A stretch of DNA of 64,000 bases from Tubiluchus corallicola (Eukaryota; Priapulida; Priapulimorpha; Priapulimorphida; Tubiluchidae). This document shows, piece after piece, positions 24,401 through 34,900 of the stretch. Numbering within the stretch: the first letter of the stretch is position 1; every line of letters begins with the position of its first letter. A program made the translations under genes and the position numbers. The DNA is taken from NCBI GenBank assembly GCA_030141605.1, contig JAQGDQ010000052.1, forward strand, positions 126,001-190,000, written 5' to 3'. The notes under the pieces were generated by a model that saw only the letters and a list, made by a program, of their open reading frames with translations, did not search any database and had not been told where the DNA came from.

Positions 24401-25388
24401 CGACATTGAAGACACCATGGGCAACAAAAAATGCTGGTATTGGCATTGCATTTGCAGTTCGAAATGTGGCATTCATGTCTGTGTACAAAACGCTTGGCAG
24501 CTTTCCCGTCTACATGGTTCTGAAGCAGCATCAAAGTAGAGTTTACTGCACTTCACACATTACGTTGTTATTTCTTATATGTCTACATTTGGTAAGAGTG
24601 GCCTAACGCATAGACCATGACTTACCACTTAAGCTTTGTATGATGGAAAAAATCACTGGGAAACAAAATTGGCATTACAAAGGCGATGCCCAGTTTGCAC
24701 AGGCAATGTATGTTGGTTTGCTCATTTAATGCTTTCAGTGCTTTCACAAACTACTTGAAATTTTGAAAATAACCATGGTTTTCATTATCACAAAATGTTT
24801 TGATTTTTTCTATTTGACAAATGTAAAATTTAACTAAGGATTTCATGCCCAGTGTTGTATATGAAAGACAGCTAATATTTTTACTACAAAAATATTCTTT
24901 CTAGAAAAGATTTATAGTAACTTTATTATGAGCAAATCAATAGAAAAGCAGTTTAACACTTTATTCCTTATAAGCATTCATTATGAAAAGGAAATATTAC
25001 CAGTGGTGTTGTGCCAAAATCAGGTAAATTCTAAAAAATTTTTTTTGAAAAAAATAGTCAAATATAAAAAGATGTTGTGGTAATTTAAGTTTGGGCATCA
25101 ACGGGTTAGAAAGAAGTGTAAAGATGCATGAAATCACATTAACAGTATTACATTAACAAATAAATACAATAAATTTTTGTATAATAATAACTGGTCCAAA
25201 CAATAAAACAATAGAACAACATAATTACTTATAAATATTCATGTTAGTAAATGCCTACTGGAATTGTCTTTGATAAGTGGTGTTAAATCATGCACGTGTC
25301 CATGGTATGACACCCATATGTCTTCAGCAATGTTATGTTGTCGCACTTCATTAGGTGTGAAATATCGTTCTCTAAGTTTTTTTTCCAT
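18433..25388 (-). CDS. CYB5D1: Cytochrome b5 domain-containing protein 1
   Basis: Five coding exons on the minus strand: 25388-25259, 21624-21548, 21223-21130, 20802-20678 and 18663-18433. They sum to 657 nt, giving 218 residues and TAA (human has 228). ATG at 25388 opens [15 protein letters not shown], matching the start of the b5-like domain. Later landmarks are [30 protein letters not shown] with the likely heme-ligand His, [24 protein letters not shown], then the C-terminal ubiquitin-like part ending with the family signature ENGIRDD and [13 protein letters not shown]5D1 is an axonemal, radial-spoke-associated protein of motile cilia. A pyrimidine-rich acceptor (TTCTTGGCAG) lies 19 nt upstream of the ATG, so a 5' UTR intron is likely. 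Intron 1 is 3.6 kb and full of transposon relics. Confidence 0.95.
18664..20677 (-). other. CYB5D1 intron 4
   Basis: This 2 kb intron has several open but unrecognised stretches on both strands (about 18737-18934, 19008-19244, 19617-19844). Its base composition is a little more GC-rich than the surroundings, which suggests decayed mobile-element sequence. I can assign none of it. Confidence 0.4.
21640..21660. repeat. (TA)n microsatellite
   Basis: About ten TA units lie just upstream (gene sense) of CYB5D1 exon 2, 15-20 bp from its acceptor. Confidence 0.8.
21687..21977. mobile_element. hAT-like MITE, 291 bp
   Basis: The ends are CAGGGCCGGAACTAG and, reversed, CAGGGGCGGAACTAG (14 of 15 identical). 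The flanks TAGATGTG (21679-21686) and TACATGTG (21978-21985) form an 8-bp target duplication with one mismatch. G-runs next to both ends give a long GC-rich inverted structure. It inserted 55 bp upstream of CYB5D1 exon 2 and has no coding capacity. Confidence 0.8.
22130..23125 (-). mobile_element. Non-LTR retrotransposon 3' end (CR1/Jockey-like), decayed
   Basis: On the minus strand, frames covering 22930-22780 and 22734-22396 encode the end of a reverse-transcriptase ORF2. The thumb-like part reads [20 protein letters not shown], and the C-terminal part contains [19 protein letters not shown] followed by [10 protein letters not shown]. Frames are interrupted by stops. The element finishes with AATAAAGATTTTGC and a (CTA)n tail at 22133-22154, so the 3' end is intact and the copy is 5'-truncated. 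It lies in CYB5D1 intron 1 in the gene's own orientation. Confidence 0.8.
23135..23717. mobile_element. piggyBac-like MITE, 583 bp
   Basis: The left end TTAA-CCCTTTCACTATGGA and the right end, reversed, TTAA-CCCGTTCACTACGTA are inverted repeats bounded by TTAA on each side (23131-23134 and 23718-23721). TTAA targets and CCCTTT-type ends are hallmarks of piggyBac. The interior has a (GT)n run near 23544-23590 and no transposase. It adjoins the LINE fragment. Confidence 0.7.
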
Positions 25389-25634
25389 AAAGATTGTTTA
25401 CTGTTGCTGCCAAGAATACAAATTAAATACATGGTTAAAACCAAGTGATTTTTGGCTCCTGTGGATTTTTTGTTGAAAGTTAAGGATTATGACAACCTCA
25501 GTCGGGGAAAAAATTGAGTACCACTTTTTCCAAGTCCATTTTGGGGTGATCTTCTGAATTGGGTACACATCAGGGAAATGCCCCACTATTATTTATATGT
25601 ATATATACCTATTGATGTATTCATACATACACAA

Positions 25635-25668
<34 letters not shown>
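25635..25668. repeat. (TA)n microsatellite
   Basis: TA-rich dinucleotide runs are interrupted by single C bases. Confidence 0.9.
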
Positions 25669-25669
<1 letters not shown>

Positions 25670-27170
25670 GAAGAATCGCAGTTTGAAACAAGTTGCGAAA
25701 TATAAACAAATAAACACGAAGTTATCATTATCACTGCTACCAGATCCCAACCCATGTCAGTAAGCAATAACGTCTGCTCATTTAGCCACTTTGCATTGTG
25801 TGATCATTTCTGTGATCATTGCGTGATCATCAAGTGTCGGAAACTGATTTCTGAAGTAAGCAAATTACTATTTGCTCTGCATAAATAACTGCACGAAGTA
25901 CTTAAAAAAAAGAGTACATAATTACTTCTGTAATTCTATAATGCAAGTATGTATACAGGAAACCTGTTTTGTCGCATCATTAACCATGTAATTCTTTAAT
26001 GAGTAGGCCTGGTATAAAGTTCAAGGCAGGAAATGACTCGTTGAGAAAAACCTGACGGCTGTGATAGTTGACAGAGCAGGTTTTTCCCACGTTAAGAGGC
26101 AAAGCTACCTCTTAGCTTAATATGTACTAACTGTGTAGTTAAAGGGAAGTTAGTTTTTCCCCACGTATAGGAGCCAGTTTTCCCCATGTAATAAAGACAC
26201 TAAGTGTGTCGGGAGTAATGAATTCTATGATGATATATTGAATTGTTCATTTCGTGATGTTGACTAACACTATTTTGTTTTATTTACAGGACATGTTGTG
26301 AAGTTATTATGTTGTTATGGTATGTCGTTATAAATGAAGTGATAATGTAAATAAGTACATCACGATGTTTTAACTCATTTGTTTATTGCTTTCGTTTACA
26401 AATATAAACAGGTGACATGGCAATAGACAGCAAACACTAATAAACCTTTCGACAACAAGCTTTAGATAAAACATTTAATTTGATACATCGACCACCCACA
26501 TTTTCTGAGCTAAAGACGAAATAAGTGAGATCTGGGAGCCAAAGTTCCCCGTTCTCGACCTGATGCCAGATTTTATTCTTGTTCTTGACACCAAGGATCA
26601 AATGACTGAACCTGATTAGCTAGCAATGACAGAGGAAGGATTGAAAATCATTGTGGTACAACGGACTGCTAAAACCAAAAAGCTACACACAAAAAAAGAA
26701 CGAAAGAATTTAAAGTCATTAAAGCAGATCTGACCAAATATCAGTGATATTGATGGTAATTCGTGCAACTCTGAATTGCAGTCAGTAAATGAATTTCATC
26801 AGATGACAGATCTTTGTTTGATACTCATTCAGATAGCGACAGTCGGGTTGTCTATCCTCATCTGTCACACAAGGCTTAAAGGCATAGCTGAGAAATAATT
26901 TATAACATTCATTCAGGTCTGGCATTACCACATAACATATGGTGCAGCATCTTTGCTTTCACTGGGATACTCCAAATACAGATGAAATTTACGAACAGTA
27001 AGCTAACAATGAGATATTCACAAATATATATTAATAAGATGTTTCAAAAAGCTATCAGAAGTAAAATTAGCAGCATTTTTAATTTATATAAATGAACTTC
27101 AATTTTGGGACTTTGACATGCACGCTAAATTGCTTGTAAGTGTGTTTAGGCCAGCAAAAAATATACTACC

Positions 27171-27550
27171 GGATTTGTGCTCAGCATTGTTAAAACACTT
27201 ACTTATAATTTTCAGGGGTACATTTTACAGAGTTAATTTTCAGGTGAGAAAAATATGGCTATGGCCTCTATGGGTCCTTATAGAAACCCTAAAATCACCA
27301 GTTTGGGCAAAATATTTCTTTCATTCAGTTGAAACTAAAAAAGGATTCGCATTCAGCATGATAAAAAAGCCCTTCCTTTGAGTGCAGTTTTTAGGATTTA
27401 CATAATGGTATTGTGCTTAATGTTACAATGTCCCCCATGTTTAGATCTCTAGAAACCCCTATGAAATGGCATGCAGATCCGTTTGTACAGAAAACCAACT
27501 GCAGATTTGCAGTCAGCATTGTAAAATACCTCTTTACAGTAATTTTTAGA
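27171..27550. repeat. Diverged direct repeat
   Basis: A block around 27171-27216 (GATTTGTGCTCAGCATTGTT onward) recurs in similar form at 27504-27549 (GATTTGCAGTCAGCATTGTA onward), both ending in ATTTTYAG. The spacing is about 333 bp. It may be part of the repeat complex that continues into the LINE fragment. Confidence 0.5.
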
Positions 27551-27663
27551 TTTGTAAACTTAATGATAGGGCTACCCTACTTCTGGGCCGAGTACTAAAA
27601 TGTATTGCTAGGGCAATTGGGTCCACATGCAAAAAATAAATACCTTATCCAATAAATAAGCAG

Positions 27664-28090
27664 CTACATGGTAACTACCTGTAAACGCCCTTTGAAACTA
27701 TCAATTAATGAAACAATGATATTTGATGATGAAAGACGATTCCATGGCTGAACTACGCGATATCCAAAGAAGTGTGATTTGATGTTGGTTCTAGTTGGTT
27801 TCACAAATAACTTAGATTCATGATCATGAAGAATTCTGTGAGGCCCAGAAAAAAGTCTGTCTCTGTCAGAACAGTGTTTTCATTAATTGTTTTGAAGTAG
27901 TTCACAAGGTCAACAGTCTCAAGCCTTTTCTCGAGAGTAGACATCGAAGTGGGATCCAAGTCAAAAGCAAGAAGAGTACACCTATCCTGAGTTCCTTCAA
28001 GAGCATTCTTGAGAGTACCATACTTCGCTGAGCATACAATCGACGCATATTCCAGAATGGGTTGAACAACACCTTTATGGTACTATACTA
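27664..28090 (-). mobile_element. Second non-LTR retrotransposon C-terminal fragment
   Basis: On the minus strand, 28090-27870 reads VVQPILEYASIVCSAKYG and later TLEKRLETVDLVNYFK. After a frame change, 27830-27664 reads FFGYRVVQPWNRLSSSNIIV and then a stop at 27664. The PILEYAS and W-NRLSS blocks are the end of CR1/L2-like ORF2 proteins. The frame change makes it a dead copy, different from the one at 22396. Confidence 0.7.
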
Positions 28091-28964
28091 TAGTATAGAG
28101 AGGAATAATTACAGCCGCATGTCAGATTTCTATAAAATGCCCTTTCCTGTGATTTCCAGGTATATATAACTAAAGGCTTATATATCTGTTAATAGAGAAA
28201 TTAATTTTCCTGATCCGAACCCAATTCAAAATGGTGCTTCGAAACGCGCACAATGGGCCCAGGAAAAATGTTTTGGATATTGGGCCCATAATTAATATTT
28301 AACTTTCAACAAAAATTAACACAAAAATCCCTCGGGGTAACGTAAAACATGATATAGATGTAAGCAACTGCTGGAGATGCTTAAAAAGCTCAAATAATTT
28401 CAACGATACGATTGAATAAGAATAATTAATATTATTAAAAGCCAAATAATAAGCTTTGCTAACTCAGTAACTCTGTTACTAAAAGCAACAGCTTGCCTGT
28501 TGCCACGACAAACAGTCGTGCCCTCTTCTGGACATCCTGTTAATTAAGTTAACGTAAATATTATCTATGGTTAACAGCATGCCATGGGTTCAATGGGTTA
28601 GTAGAGTCAAGTAACATAATCATTGAGTAGCGGAGGTAAAGTTAGTCACTCTGGTGTCGTATAACGTCATTTTTGTCTATGTAATGTGTATCTCACCAGA
28701 ACTGTAAAAAGACTAGACCTAGACTGCATGTAACTATGTACTTCTTTTAAGAAATAAAAGATGATTTTACATGAATACACTCTGCATATCAGTTTGCATG
28801 TGCACTTGCTAAAACCATAATAATTTCCAATGGCAATTAACAACAGGGTGCATTAACTCGTTACTGGAATCATTAATGAGGACAAATAATGTAAATAGTT
28901 TTAAATATAAACTTGATACAGAATTCATTGCGAGAAACCTCCTATTTTAATATCAGATCAGTAT

Positions 28965-29075
28965 ATTAGGAGAGTAACTCAGTGTTCCCTTCCCAGCCAA
29001 GAGGTCACAGGTTCACTTCCCAAGCGAATCATGCCAAATACTTAAAAAAAGGGTAACAATGTTTTATCGATCAAA
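28965..29075 (+). mobile_element. tRNA-derived SINE, copy 2
   Basis: AGTAACTCAGTG at the left resembles an A box, and GGTTCACTTCCC a B box. The following body, AAGCGAATCATGCCAAATAC then TTAAAAAAAGGGTAACAATG, aligns with the minus-strand copy at 17395-17540. Two independent copies with the same order of head and body support a SINE family in this genome. Confidence 0.6.
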
Positions 29076-29568
29076 CACGCTAGTTTATCGAAATAATGTG
29101 TGATAATAAAATGGCCATTCTGGAAATAAATATCAAGTTAATTACCTCAAGTATTATTTCTCGGCTACGTCCGTAAAAATTATTGCATACATGTATTTAT
29201 TTGTCTTCATAAACTAATGAACTGAATAGGTTCAAAACCTTTTAAACATCATATGTTACTCACTTATGCAGTAGCTCACCAACACTAAACTGTAACAAGC
29301 TTATAAATAGCCATAATATCTTTGTTCATGTCAAATAAAATGTTTTAAACATTCTTAGTTCAAAGTAGGTTTCAGTGACCAAAAGTGTAGAATTTTTAGT
29401 AAAAGAAAATATCCATACATATTTGCATATACATATTAATGCACCTTGCTATACACGCCAAACTTGCTTTTTTTCAGTCCCAAAGTGGCATAAAAAGAGG
29501 CTTAATTGACTGTACTAAGAAAAGCAATGAGTCAATTGCAGTCACACATGAAACTGCAAGTTTACTCC

Positions 29569-29574
29569 CCCCCC

Positions 29575-29645
<71 letters not shown>
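29569..29645. repeat. Compound (CT)n(TA)n microsatellite
   Basis: A short C run leads into about 11 CT units and then about 24 TA units. Confidence 0.95.
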
Positions 29646-29650
<5 letters not shown>

Positions 29651-29794
29651 TTATATTTACATGAATACAGATAGTAGACAAAATGCTTTTTTCGACATGA
29701 CATGTTAACAACCTGCATCAATGATCAAAGTCCCACAAATGATGGGTTAAATTTAACTATGTTAATTTGCAAATGGCTAGCAAAGGTAAATTAC

Positions 29795-30000
29795 TAAATA
29801 AAAACTTATAAATACATTGTAATATAGGCAATGGGGCCCGATAAAAAATCTGCAATATGTATTAACTGAATATGCTGTGTTCAAAGCCGTTTACTAGTTA
29901 AATGAATGATGAAAGCTCGTTCCATTTTGTGAGTTCACATTACTGGTGTGTAAGCACTATACCATGTTCAATGTTGCAGTGTTATATTGTATATCCAGAA
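29795..30000 (+). repeat. Dispersed repeat, copy 2
   Basis: This is similar to 6430-6640 in the same orientation. It ends about 300 bp downstream (gene sense) of the RPF1 stop codon. Confidence 0.6.
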
Positions 30001-30295
30001 TTTGGCATCCTAAGCAATTGCTTAGCAACTGCCAGTATTAGAGCCAGTGTAGGTAAGTCGGCAAATTTTCAGCAGTAATACTCACCTTTGTTTTTAGATT
30101 TGCTGCCATTTGGAAAATCATAAAATGCATTAAATATCAGAATTTATACAGTATTTATTTTGCCTTTTAAATTTCATGATATGCATAACCCTGCTAGAGC
30201 AATTAAATATTTTAAAATGTCTACAGCCCATATACATGTCATTAAGATAAATCTAGCAAAAATTTCTTGAAACAAATGAATCAGTTTCCACAATT

Positions 30296-31261
30296 TCATA
30301 AAAAGAATCGCCGTCGACTCGTTTCCATCTCGTGTCGTTTCAATATCCATTCGTATTCACCATATTTGCTATCAAATGTTCCTTTTTGTAATGATCGTAA
30401 TCTAAGTGTAAAACGAGGCCCAAGCTCATGCAAAGCTGCTTTCTCTCCATTCTTTTTGAATTCGTACCTGTGGTGGCGAAAAAATATGTAATCTCTTTGG
30501 TTGTGGAAAGTGATAACGCGTCGGCCATGAAATTCTGGATCATGTGGAAAGAGTGCAGCAAGAAGACGACCAACAGAGTGACCCAATCGAGTGTTAAAAT
30601 TATTTAGCATGATTTCAGGTTTATGTGATGAAAGCATTCCCAGTCGTTTCATATCTCTACGCAGTTTAGTGTTTGATATTTGAAAATGTGCAGTAGGACC
30701 ATCTGGTAAGTGACATATTAATAGAGCATTTGGTTCTTTCCTGTCTTCATGAACTACCAGAAGATCTGTGAAATCCTGAGCAGTTGCTTGTGGTATAATT
30801 TTCTTCAGATCCAAGCCACGCCGATATCTGTATTCACTGTTTGGTAACACTAATGTAAGCTCCTGAACGAATTGCCTAGTTTTCTTTCTTGGTCTATCAG
30901 AAGTGGTAATCAGAATCTTCGGAAGAAATTTACGAGAGAAATATGATGCCAGTTCATCGGTGGCATCATCATGCAAAACTTCTTCATCACCAGGTACAAT
31001 CATGGTTTCATCTGCTTCTCTGGTGTTTTCCAGTGTCCTAGGGATTTGTTTTGGAAGAGCCTTTATACCGAGAAGTTCAATTTCTTTTGCTCTTCTTTTC
31101 TTTTCTTCCAGTTTTCTCTTGCGTTTTTCGCGTTGCTGTTTAATAAATGCTTCAGCTCTTCTCTGTTTGTTTCTTATTCTTGATATATTAACTGCTGGCA
31201 TTGTTGGTGAAGCAGAACCACCATTAGGTTCACAACCCAGTAAATTATAAACAGACGACAT
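30296..31261 (-). CDS. RPF1: Ribosome production factor 1 (Brix domain)
   Basis: A single uninterrupted frame of 321 residues, close to the human length (349). Residues 28-62 form a highly basic Lys/Arg/Glu helix ([20 protein letters not shown] onward), then [15 protein letters not shown], a family signature. The Brix domain covers about 115-300, with [52 protein letters not shown] and [22 protein letters not shown]1 is a nucleolar 60S assembly factor acting on 27S pre-rRNA around ITS2. The start is chosen because [14 protein letters not shown] begins at the first ATG and no upstream acceptor is needed. A minus-strand AATAAA lies at 30154-30159. Having no intron is unusual beside intron-rich neighbours and compared with vertebrate RPF1, so a retroposed copy that took over is possible. 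Confidence 0.96.
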   Translation of the reverse strand: MSSVYNLLGCEPNGGSASPTMPAVNISRIRNKQRRAEAFIKQQREKRKRKLEEKKRRAKEIELLGIKALPKQIPRTLENTREADETMIVPGDEEVLHDDATDELASYFSRKFLPKILITTSDRPRKKTRQFVQELTLVLPNSEYRYRRGLDLKKIIPQATAQDFTDLLVVHEDRKEPNALLICHLPDGPTAHFQISNTKLRRDMKRLGMLSSHKPEIMLNNFNTRLGHSVGRLLAALFPHDPEFHGRRVITFHNQRDYIFFRHHRYEFKKNGEKAALHELGPRFTLRLRSLQKGTFDSKYGEYEWILKRHEMETSRRRFFL

Positions 31262-31289
31262 GGTTAGTACGACGACAAAAATTTCCCAA

Positions 31290-31295
31290 CACGTG
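31290..31295. promoter_or_regulatory. E-box CACGTG near the RPF1 start
   Basis: A canonical CACGTG lies 29 bp upstream of the RPF1 ATG. Ribosome biogenesis genes are classical Myc/Max targets through such boxes, but a single hexamer could be chance. Confidence 0.3.
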
Positions 31296-33918
31296 TTTCA
31301 CGAAATTCGATGTGAAATACTCCTTATATCTATCACACACATTCGGTAGGTAGATTTCTGTTATGTAATAAATCTGCTCTCTAAATATATTAATAAATTA
31401 GTAAGTTCAGCACGCATAGGCTGAATACTCTTAAAATCATTTGTCACATCCCAAACTCGTGTAAGTGCTGAATGAAACTGTAACTCGCCATGACGAGATC
31501 CTCAGGGATAGCAAGAAAACAGCGAGTGATTAGTGATTACTGTGATTACTTGTGCGCCGCGCCAGTCCATTTGAAAGACACTTGATTTCAATATTATGTA
31601 GCAGACTAGCGGTGATTCCCAGTGGTTACACCGCGGATACACCAGATCCGCTTCACCAAAATTGTCAAGCAAACAGACATCTGCAAACAAAAAGTGTCTG
31701 TTTGCAAGATAAATTATACGAATTTATGTTACTTGTAAATCACACTATAATAATTATATAGATCATTCACTTTGTCGTGACTTCTTTACAGTTTCCTCAT
31801 CTTTGATTATAATTTTAACTACAGTACTTATCACTAATACATCAATATATCAATACTGCATAACAAATTAAATGGTCAAAGTTACAATAACCATTGATAT
31901 GAACCCGAACAGTATCAAAGCTAAATTAACGTCAAACAAAAATGTCAATCATTTTCAATCAAGCTCTGCTGACTGCCCAATCAGTGTGCATATTTTTCAC
32001 ATGCCAACAGAACCGGTTCGTTGTCTCGGCTTTTAGAACAACCGGGGACAAGAGCTGCAAATATGTATTGCCGGTATACGTTATATTGTTTTAAAAATGC
32101 TCAACTTTTCATTAGTTTGAGGGAGAGAAACCAGCCTGGTTTTAGATTTTATTACAGTTTGTCGATTGTCTGTATTTGCAGGTGAATTAGTGGAGATACA
32201 TAGTCTGACTTGTTTTTTTATAGGAAGAAATGCACAACGCCTACATCTATGAGTTATTAAAAAATGTGCAGCTTAGTTTAATGTATGACTTTGCGAAGTT
32301 AATTAGGAAGCTCATACGACACGGTTTAATGATCATAAATATAAAATGGCTTACTGGAACAGAGGTGACAGTGAAATTTATAACAGTATATTGAAGCCTG
32401 AGTTACAGGGATAAATGATTCAAGGTTAACATGCATGTAAAAATTACACCTTAGCACTTCTAGGAAGTTTGCATGGGTTATAGGAACGGCTAGTTCGCAA
32501 TAGTAAGTAAGTTAGTAAATAATTATTTGTCTCTAAATGTTAGAAAATGAACGCAAACAAAAGCAAAAAACTAAAATAAAGATGGAAAAGAGACAGGTGG
32601 CGAAAAGATAGAGGGTCACCGAGTCAATCACCCATATCCAAATTGAAGAAAATTAAGTTACCTGTCAAGTAGGGTATGCACAAATGAAGATACTTAGCAA
32701 CTTAACAAAAAAAAAATGAGGCAAAAAGTTCGAATGAAACTGATTATATTAGTTATCAATTAGAAGATACATATTTTCTTTTTAAAAACTTTAGCTATTC
32801 AGAAATTATTGTTCTCATCTTGCTAACACTGGCAAGAACATGAACTGTGGAATTTAAACTAAATAATTAATTAATGTTCCGTCTTCACTCTTCAACACTA
32901 AATGTCTGCTAAATTTTGTACCAGCCAGTATTAGACAATAGATAATCAATAGGACAATTAGACAATAGGACAATAATAATAGGACCACTTTTTAATATTT
33001 GTTTTAAGATTTAAGACAGTAAGTATTAAAACATTATTATAATGTAATCATGAGTAACATAAACTATGGGTATTTTAAGATTACCAATTATAATTACCAT
33101 GAGTAGCAATAAGTCGATGAAGCTAAATTACTGAATGAGGTGAGTAATACATATTGCTATACTAAACTGCATGAATGACTTTCAAGGCCGAAGAGCAAGT
33201 GGGTGCAAACCACCACGTGAGACTTTGGAAAGGCCTGTATCTTTAAACAGCTTGAACTGGACAATAACCGTATCAAAGTAGATGTACTGTAGGCCAAACC
33301 TACAATTTTGTGATCAAATAAACAAACATACCTGATATTTCCAATTCCACTGCAATTCCTGTCACTTTAATGCTGATTGGTGGTATCCAGCAATTAATTG
33401 AGTTCCACCAAGTTGCAAACAATGCTCTGGATACTGCAAACGATTGGAACTGGGTGGATATAGCATGCCACGAGTAGAACATTAGCAACTCGCCGGAACT
33501 GAGTTGCATATTGCATTGCAAGCCTGCTTATGTTGACTGGATACACTTGGAACTTGCGGCACACCATTTGCTGCTAGCTGCCGAGACTCCAGTTGCGTTG
33601 CTTCGCAAGGTCGACCTAAGCTTAGCTTGAGAAAATCGCGACTTCCAGATATATAACATAAGCATTACCATTATTATGTAATCGAGTTCAGTGGTCGTCC
33701 CCTCGAGCCGCTCTCTAATCTCTGTTAGTGCAAAGGTGTGGGCACCTAACAACACATTGTGTGACACTCGGTGCGTACGCTTGTATTAGAGTTCATTATC
33801 GTTATCCCATTCGGCCATTCGTGCCTCATGGTAGCCGCCGTAATCCCGATTTTACCGTGTCAAAGTGAAATTTCTTGAGGTAAGAACGATTTGATTGAGA
33901 TAAAAGTGTAATATTGAT

Positions 33919-34067
33919 AGTATAATTGAAGTGTGATTCACAAAGTATGCTAGGTGTAATGCTTATAGTGAAGTAGTATAATAGAAGTGTGATTCACAAA
34001 GTATGATAGGTGTATTTTTGATACACTAGTAAGTAGTATAGTTCTTAGTAGTATAATAGACGTGTGA
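33919..34067. repeat. Tandem repeat, 56-bp period
   Basis: A 40-nt block (AGTATAATTGAAGTGTGATT onward) occurs at 33919 and 33975. A third partial unit, AGTATAATAGACGTGTGA, starts at 34050. Confidence 0.85.
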
Positions 34068-34228
34068 GGAGGGCGACTTCCTGACGTGTTTGTTAAGACG
34101 AAACAAAGTTAATAACAGAACAATGTTAAAAATGAAATGAAAAAGCGGCAGATCAACGACGTTGGAGAATTGAAATGTTGATACACAGTGATAGCGTCAA
34201 TCGTTCTTTGTCTTTCTCATTTGTATGC

Positions 34229-34348
34229 CATGGCGTCAGGTGTGAATTTTAATATTGGCGACAAGTTCGATTCGTTTCAGTCATTAAATGAGAAGCTCGA
34301 GCAGTATCAAAAGGAGAATTTTCACTTGAGGGGGATTTTGATAAAATA
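34229..34348 (+). pseudogene. ZSWIM3-like N-terminal fragment
   Basis: ATG at 34229 opens MASGVNFNIGDKFDSFQSLN followed by EKLEQYQKENFHLRG and a stop after 39 codons. The IGD-F-SF-LNEKLE-YQKENF pattern resembles, from memory, the N-terminus of ZSWIM3-like proteins, which derive from transposases. The rest of that domain is absent or frame-shifted; a later piece near 34400-34440 contains a short CMYAHDEVY-like stretch. It could instead be a first coding exon with a downstream partner I cannot find. Confidence 0.35.
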
Positions 34349-34454
34349 AGAGAGAATCCGTTCAACCCCCCTTGTAATGCCAACCCTGTCTGGCGACGCC
34401 CGTCTTTTCTACTTTCAAAATTGTTTGTATGTATGCGCATGATGAAGTTTACTA

Positions 34455-34900
34455 ATTGGGAAAACCACCATATCTTGATAGTATAAAGATAACTAACCTG
34501 TTTTTATCCAGAGTCAACGATACAGCATTAGCATTCATCAAAGATACATCTTCGTCAGCTTCTGATGATGAATCTTCTGTATATTCCTCCATATCACTGT
34601 CTGATTCATGATCAACAGTTTGTTTGAGTTTCATGCAACAACTTGGACAGAGTTTTTTACCAATTACAACAGATTTTGGTGGATTTGTTAAATTGTTTGA
34701 AAAGACCCTCTAATGTCTCTCAAAGATTTGCGGATAATGCTATTGTGAATAGAAAATGGATCACAGCATTCCCTTTGCAGCTGAGAATATTTTATCAAAA
34801 AAAGTTTTTCATGATGCTCACACAGAGTTGTGATCATTGGTAAAGGGATATCAGTTCTTGAACTTAACAATTCTTTTTCAAATGTCTTTACATTGCTCAA
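34455..34900 (-). pseudogene. Cys-rich repeat-associated protein fragment, frame broken
   Basis: On the minus strand, 34900-34690 reads TTLCEHHEKLF, then RECCDPFSIHNSIIRKSLRD, and stops. After a one-base frame change, 34670-34501 reads VIGKKLCPSCCMKLKQTVDH followed by an acidic Ser/Glu/Asp tract to a possible donor (AAAACAG|GTTAGT). The paired LCxxH, CCDPF-H and KLCPxC blocks look like a zinc-binding domain of multicopy proteins in some invertebrate genomes, but I cannot name the family. The frame break suggests a pseudogene unless an unseen intron corrects it. Confidence 0.35.

Larger units (their letters stand above)
25389..27660. other. Intergenic region upstream of CYB5D1
   Basis: It contains the CYB5D1 promoter side, a (TA)n microsatellite at 25635-25668 and old repeat sequence. 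A short open stretch at 26509-26616 reads IWEPKFPVLDLMPDFILVLD in part and then stops at TAG; it looks like a decayed exon or retrocopy that I could not name. Otherwise nothing is supportable. Confidence 0.4.

Noticed and set aside
29439-29708. Open frame with Leu-Ser and Tyr-Ile repeats
   Set aside because: It is a translation of the (CT)n(TA)n microsatellite.
30903-31250. Plus-strand 115-codon open frame
   Set aside because: It is the antisense shadow of the RPF1 coding exon.
33531-33753. Possible solo LTR (TGTTGA at the left, TAACAACA at the right, TATATAA inside)
   Set aside because: No matching target duplication, primer-binding site or second copy is visible; the TG/CA ends alone are weak.
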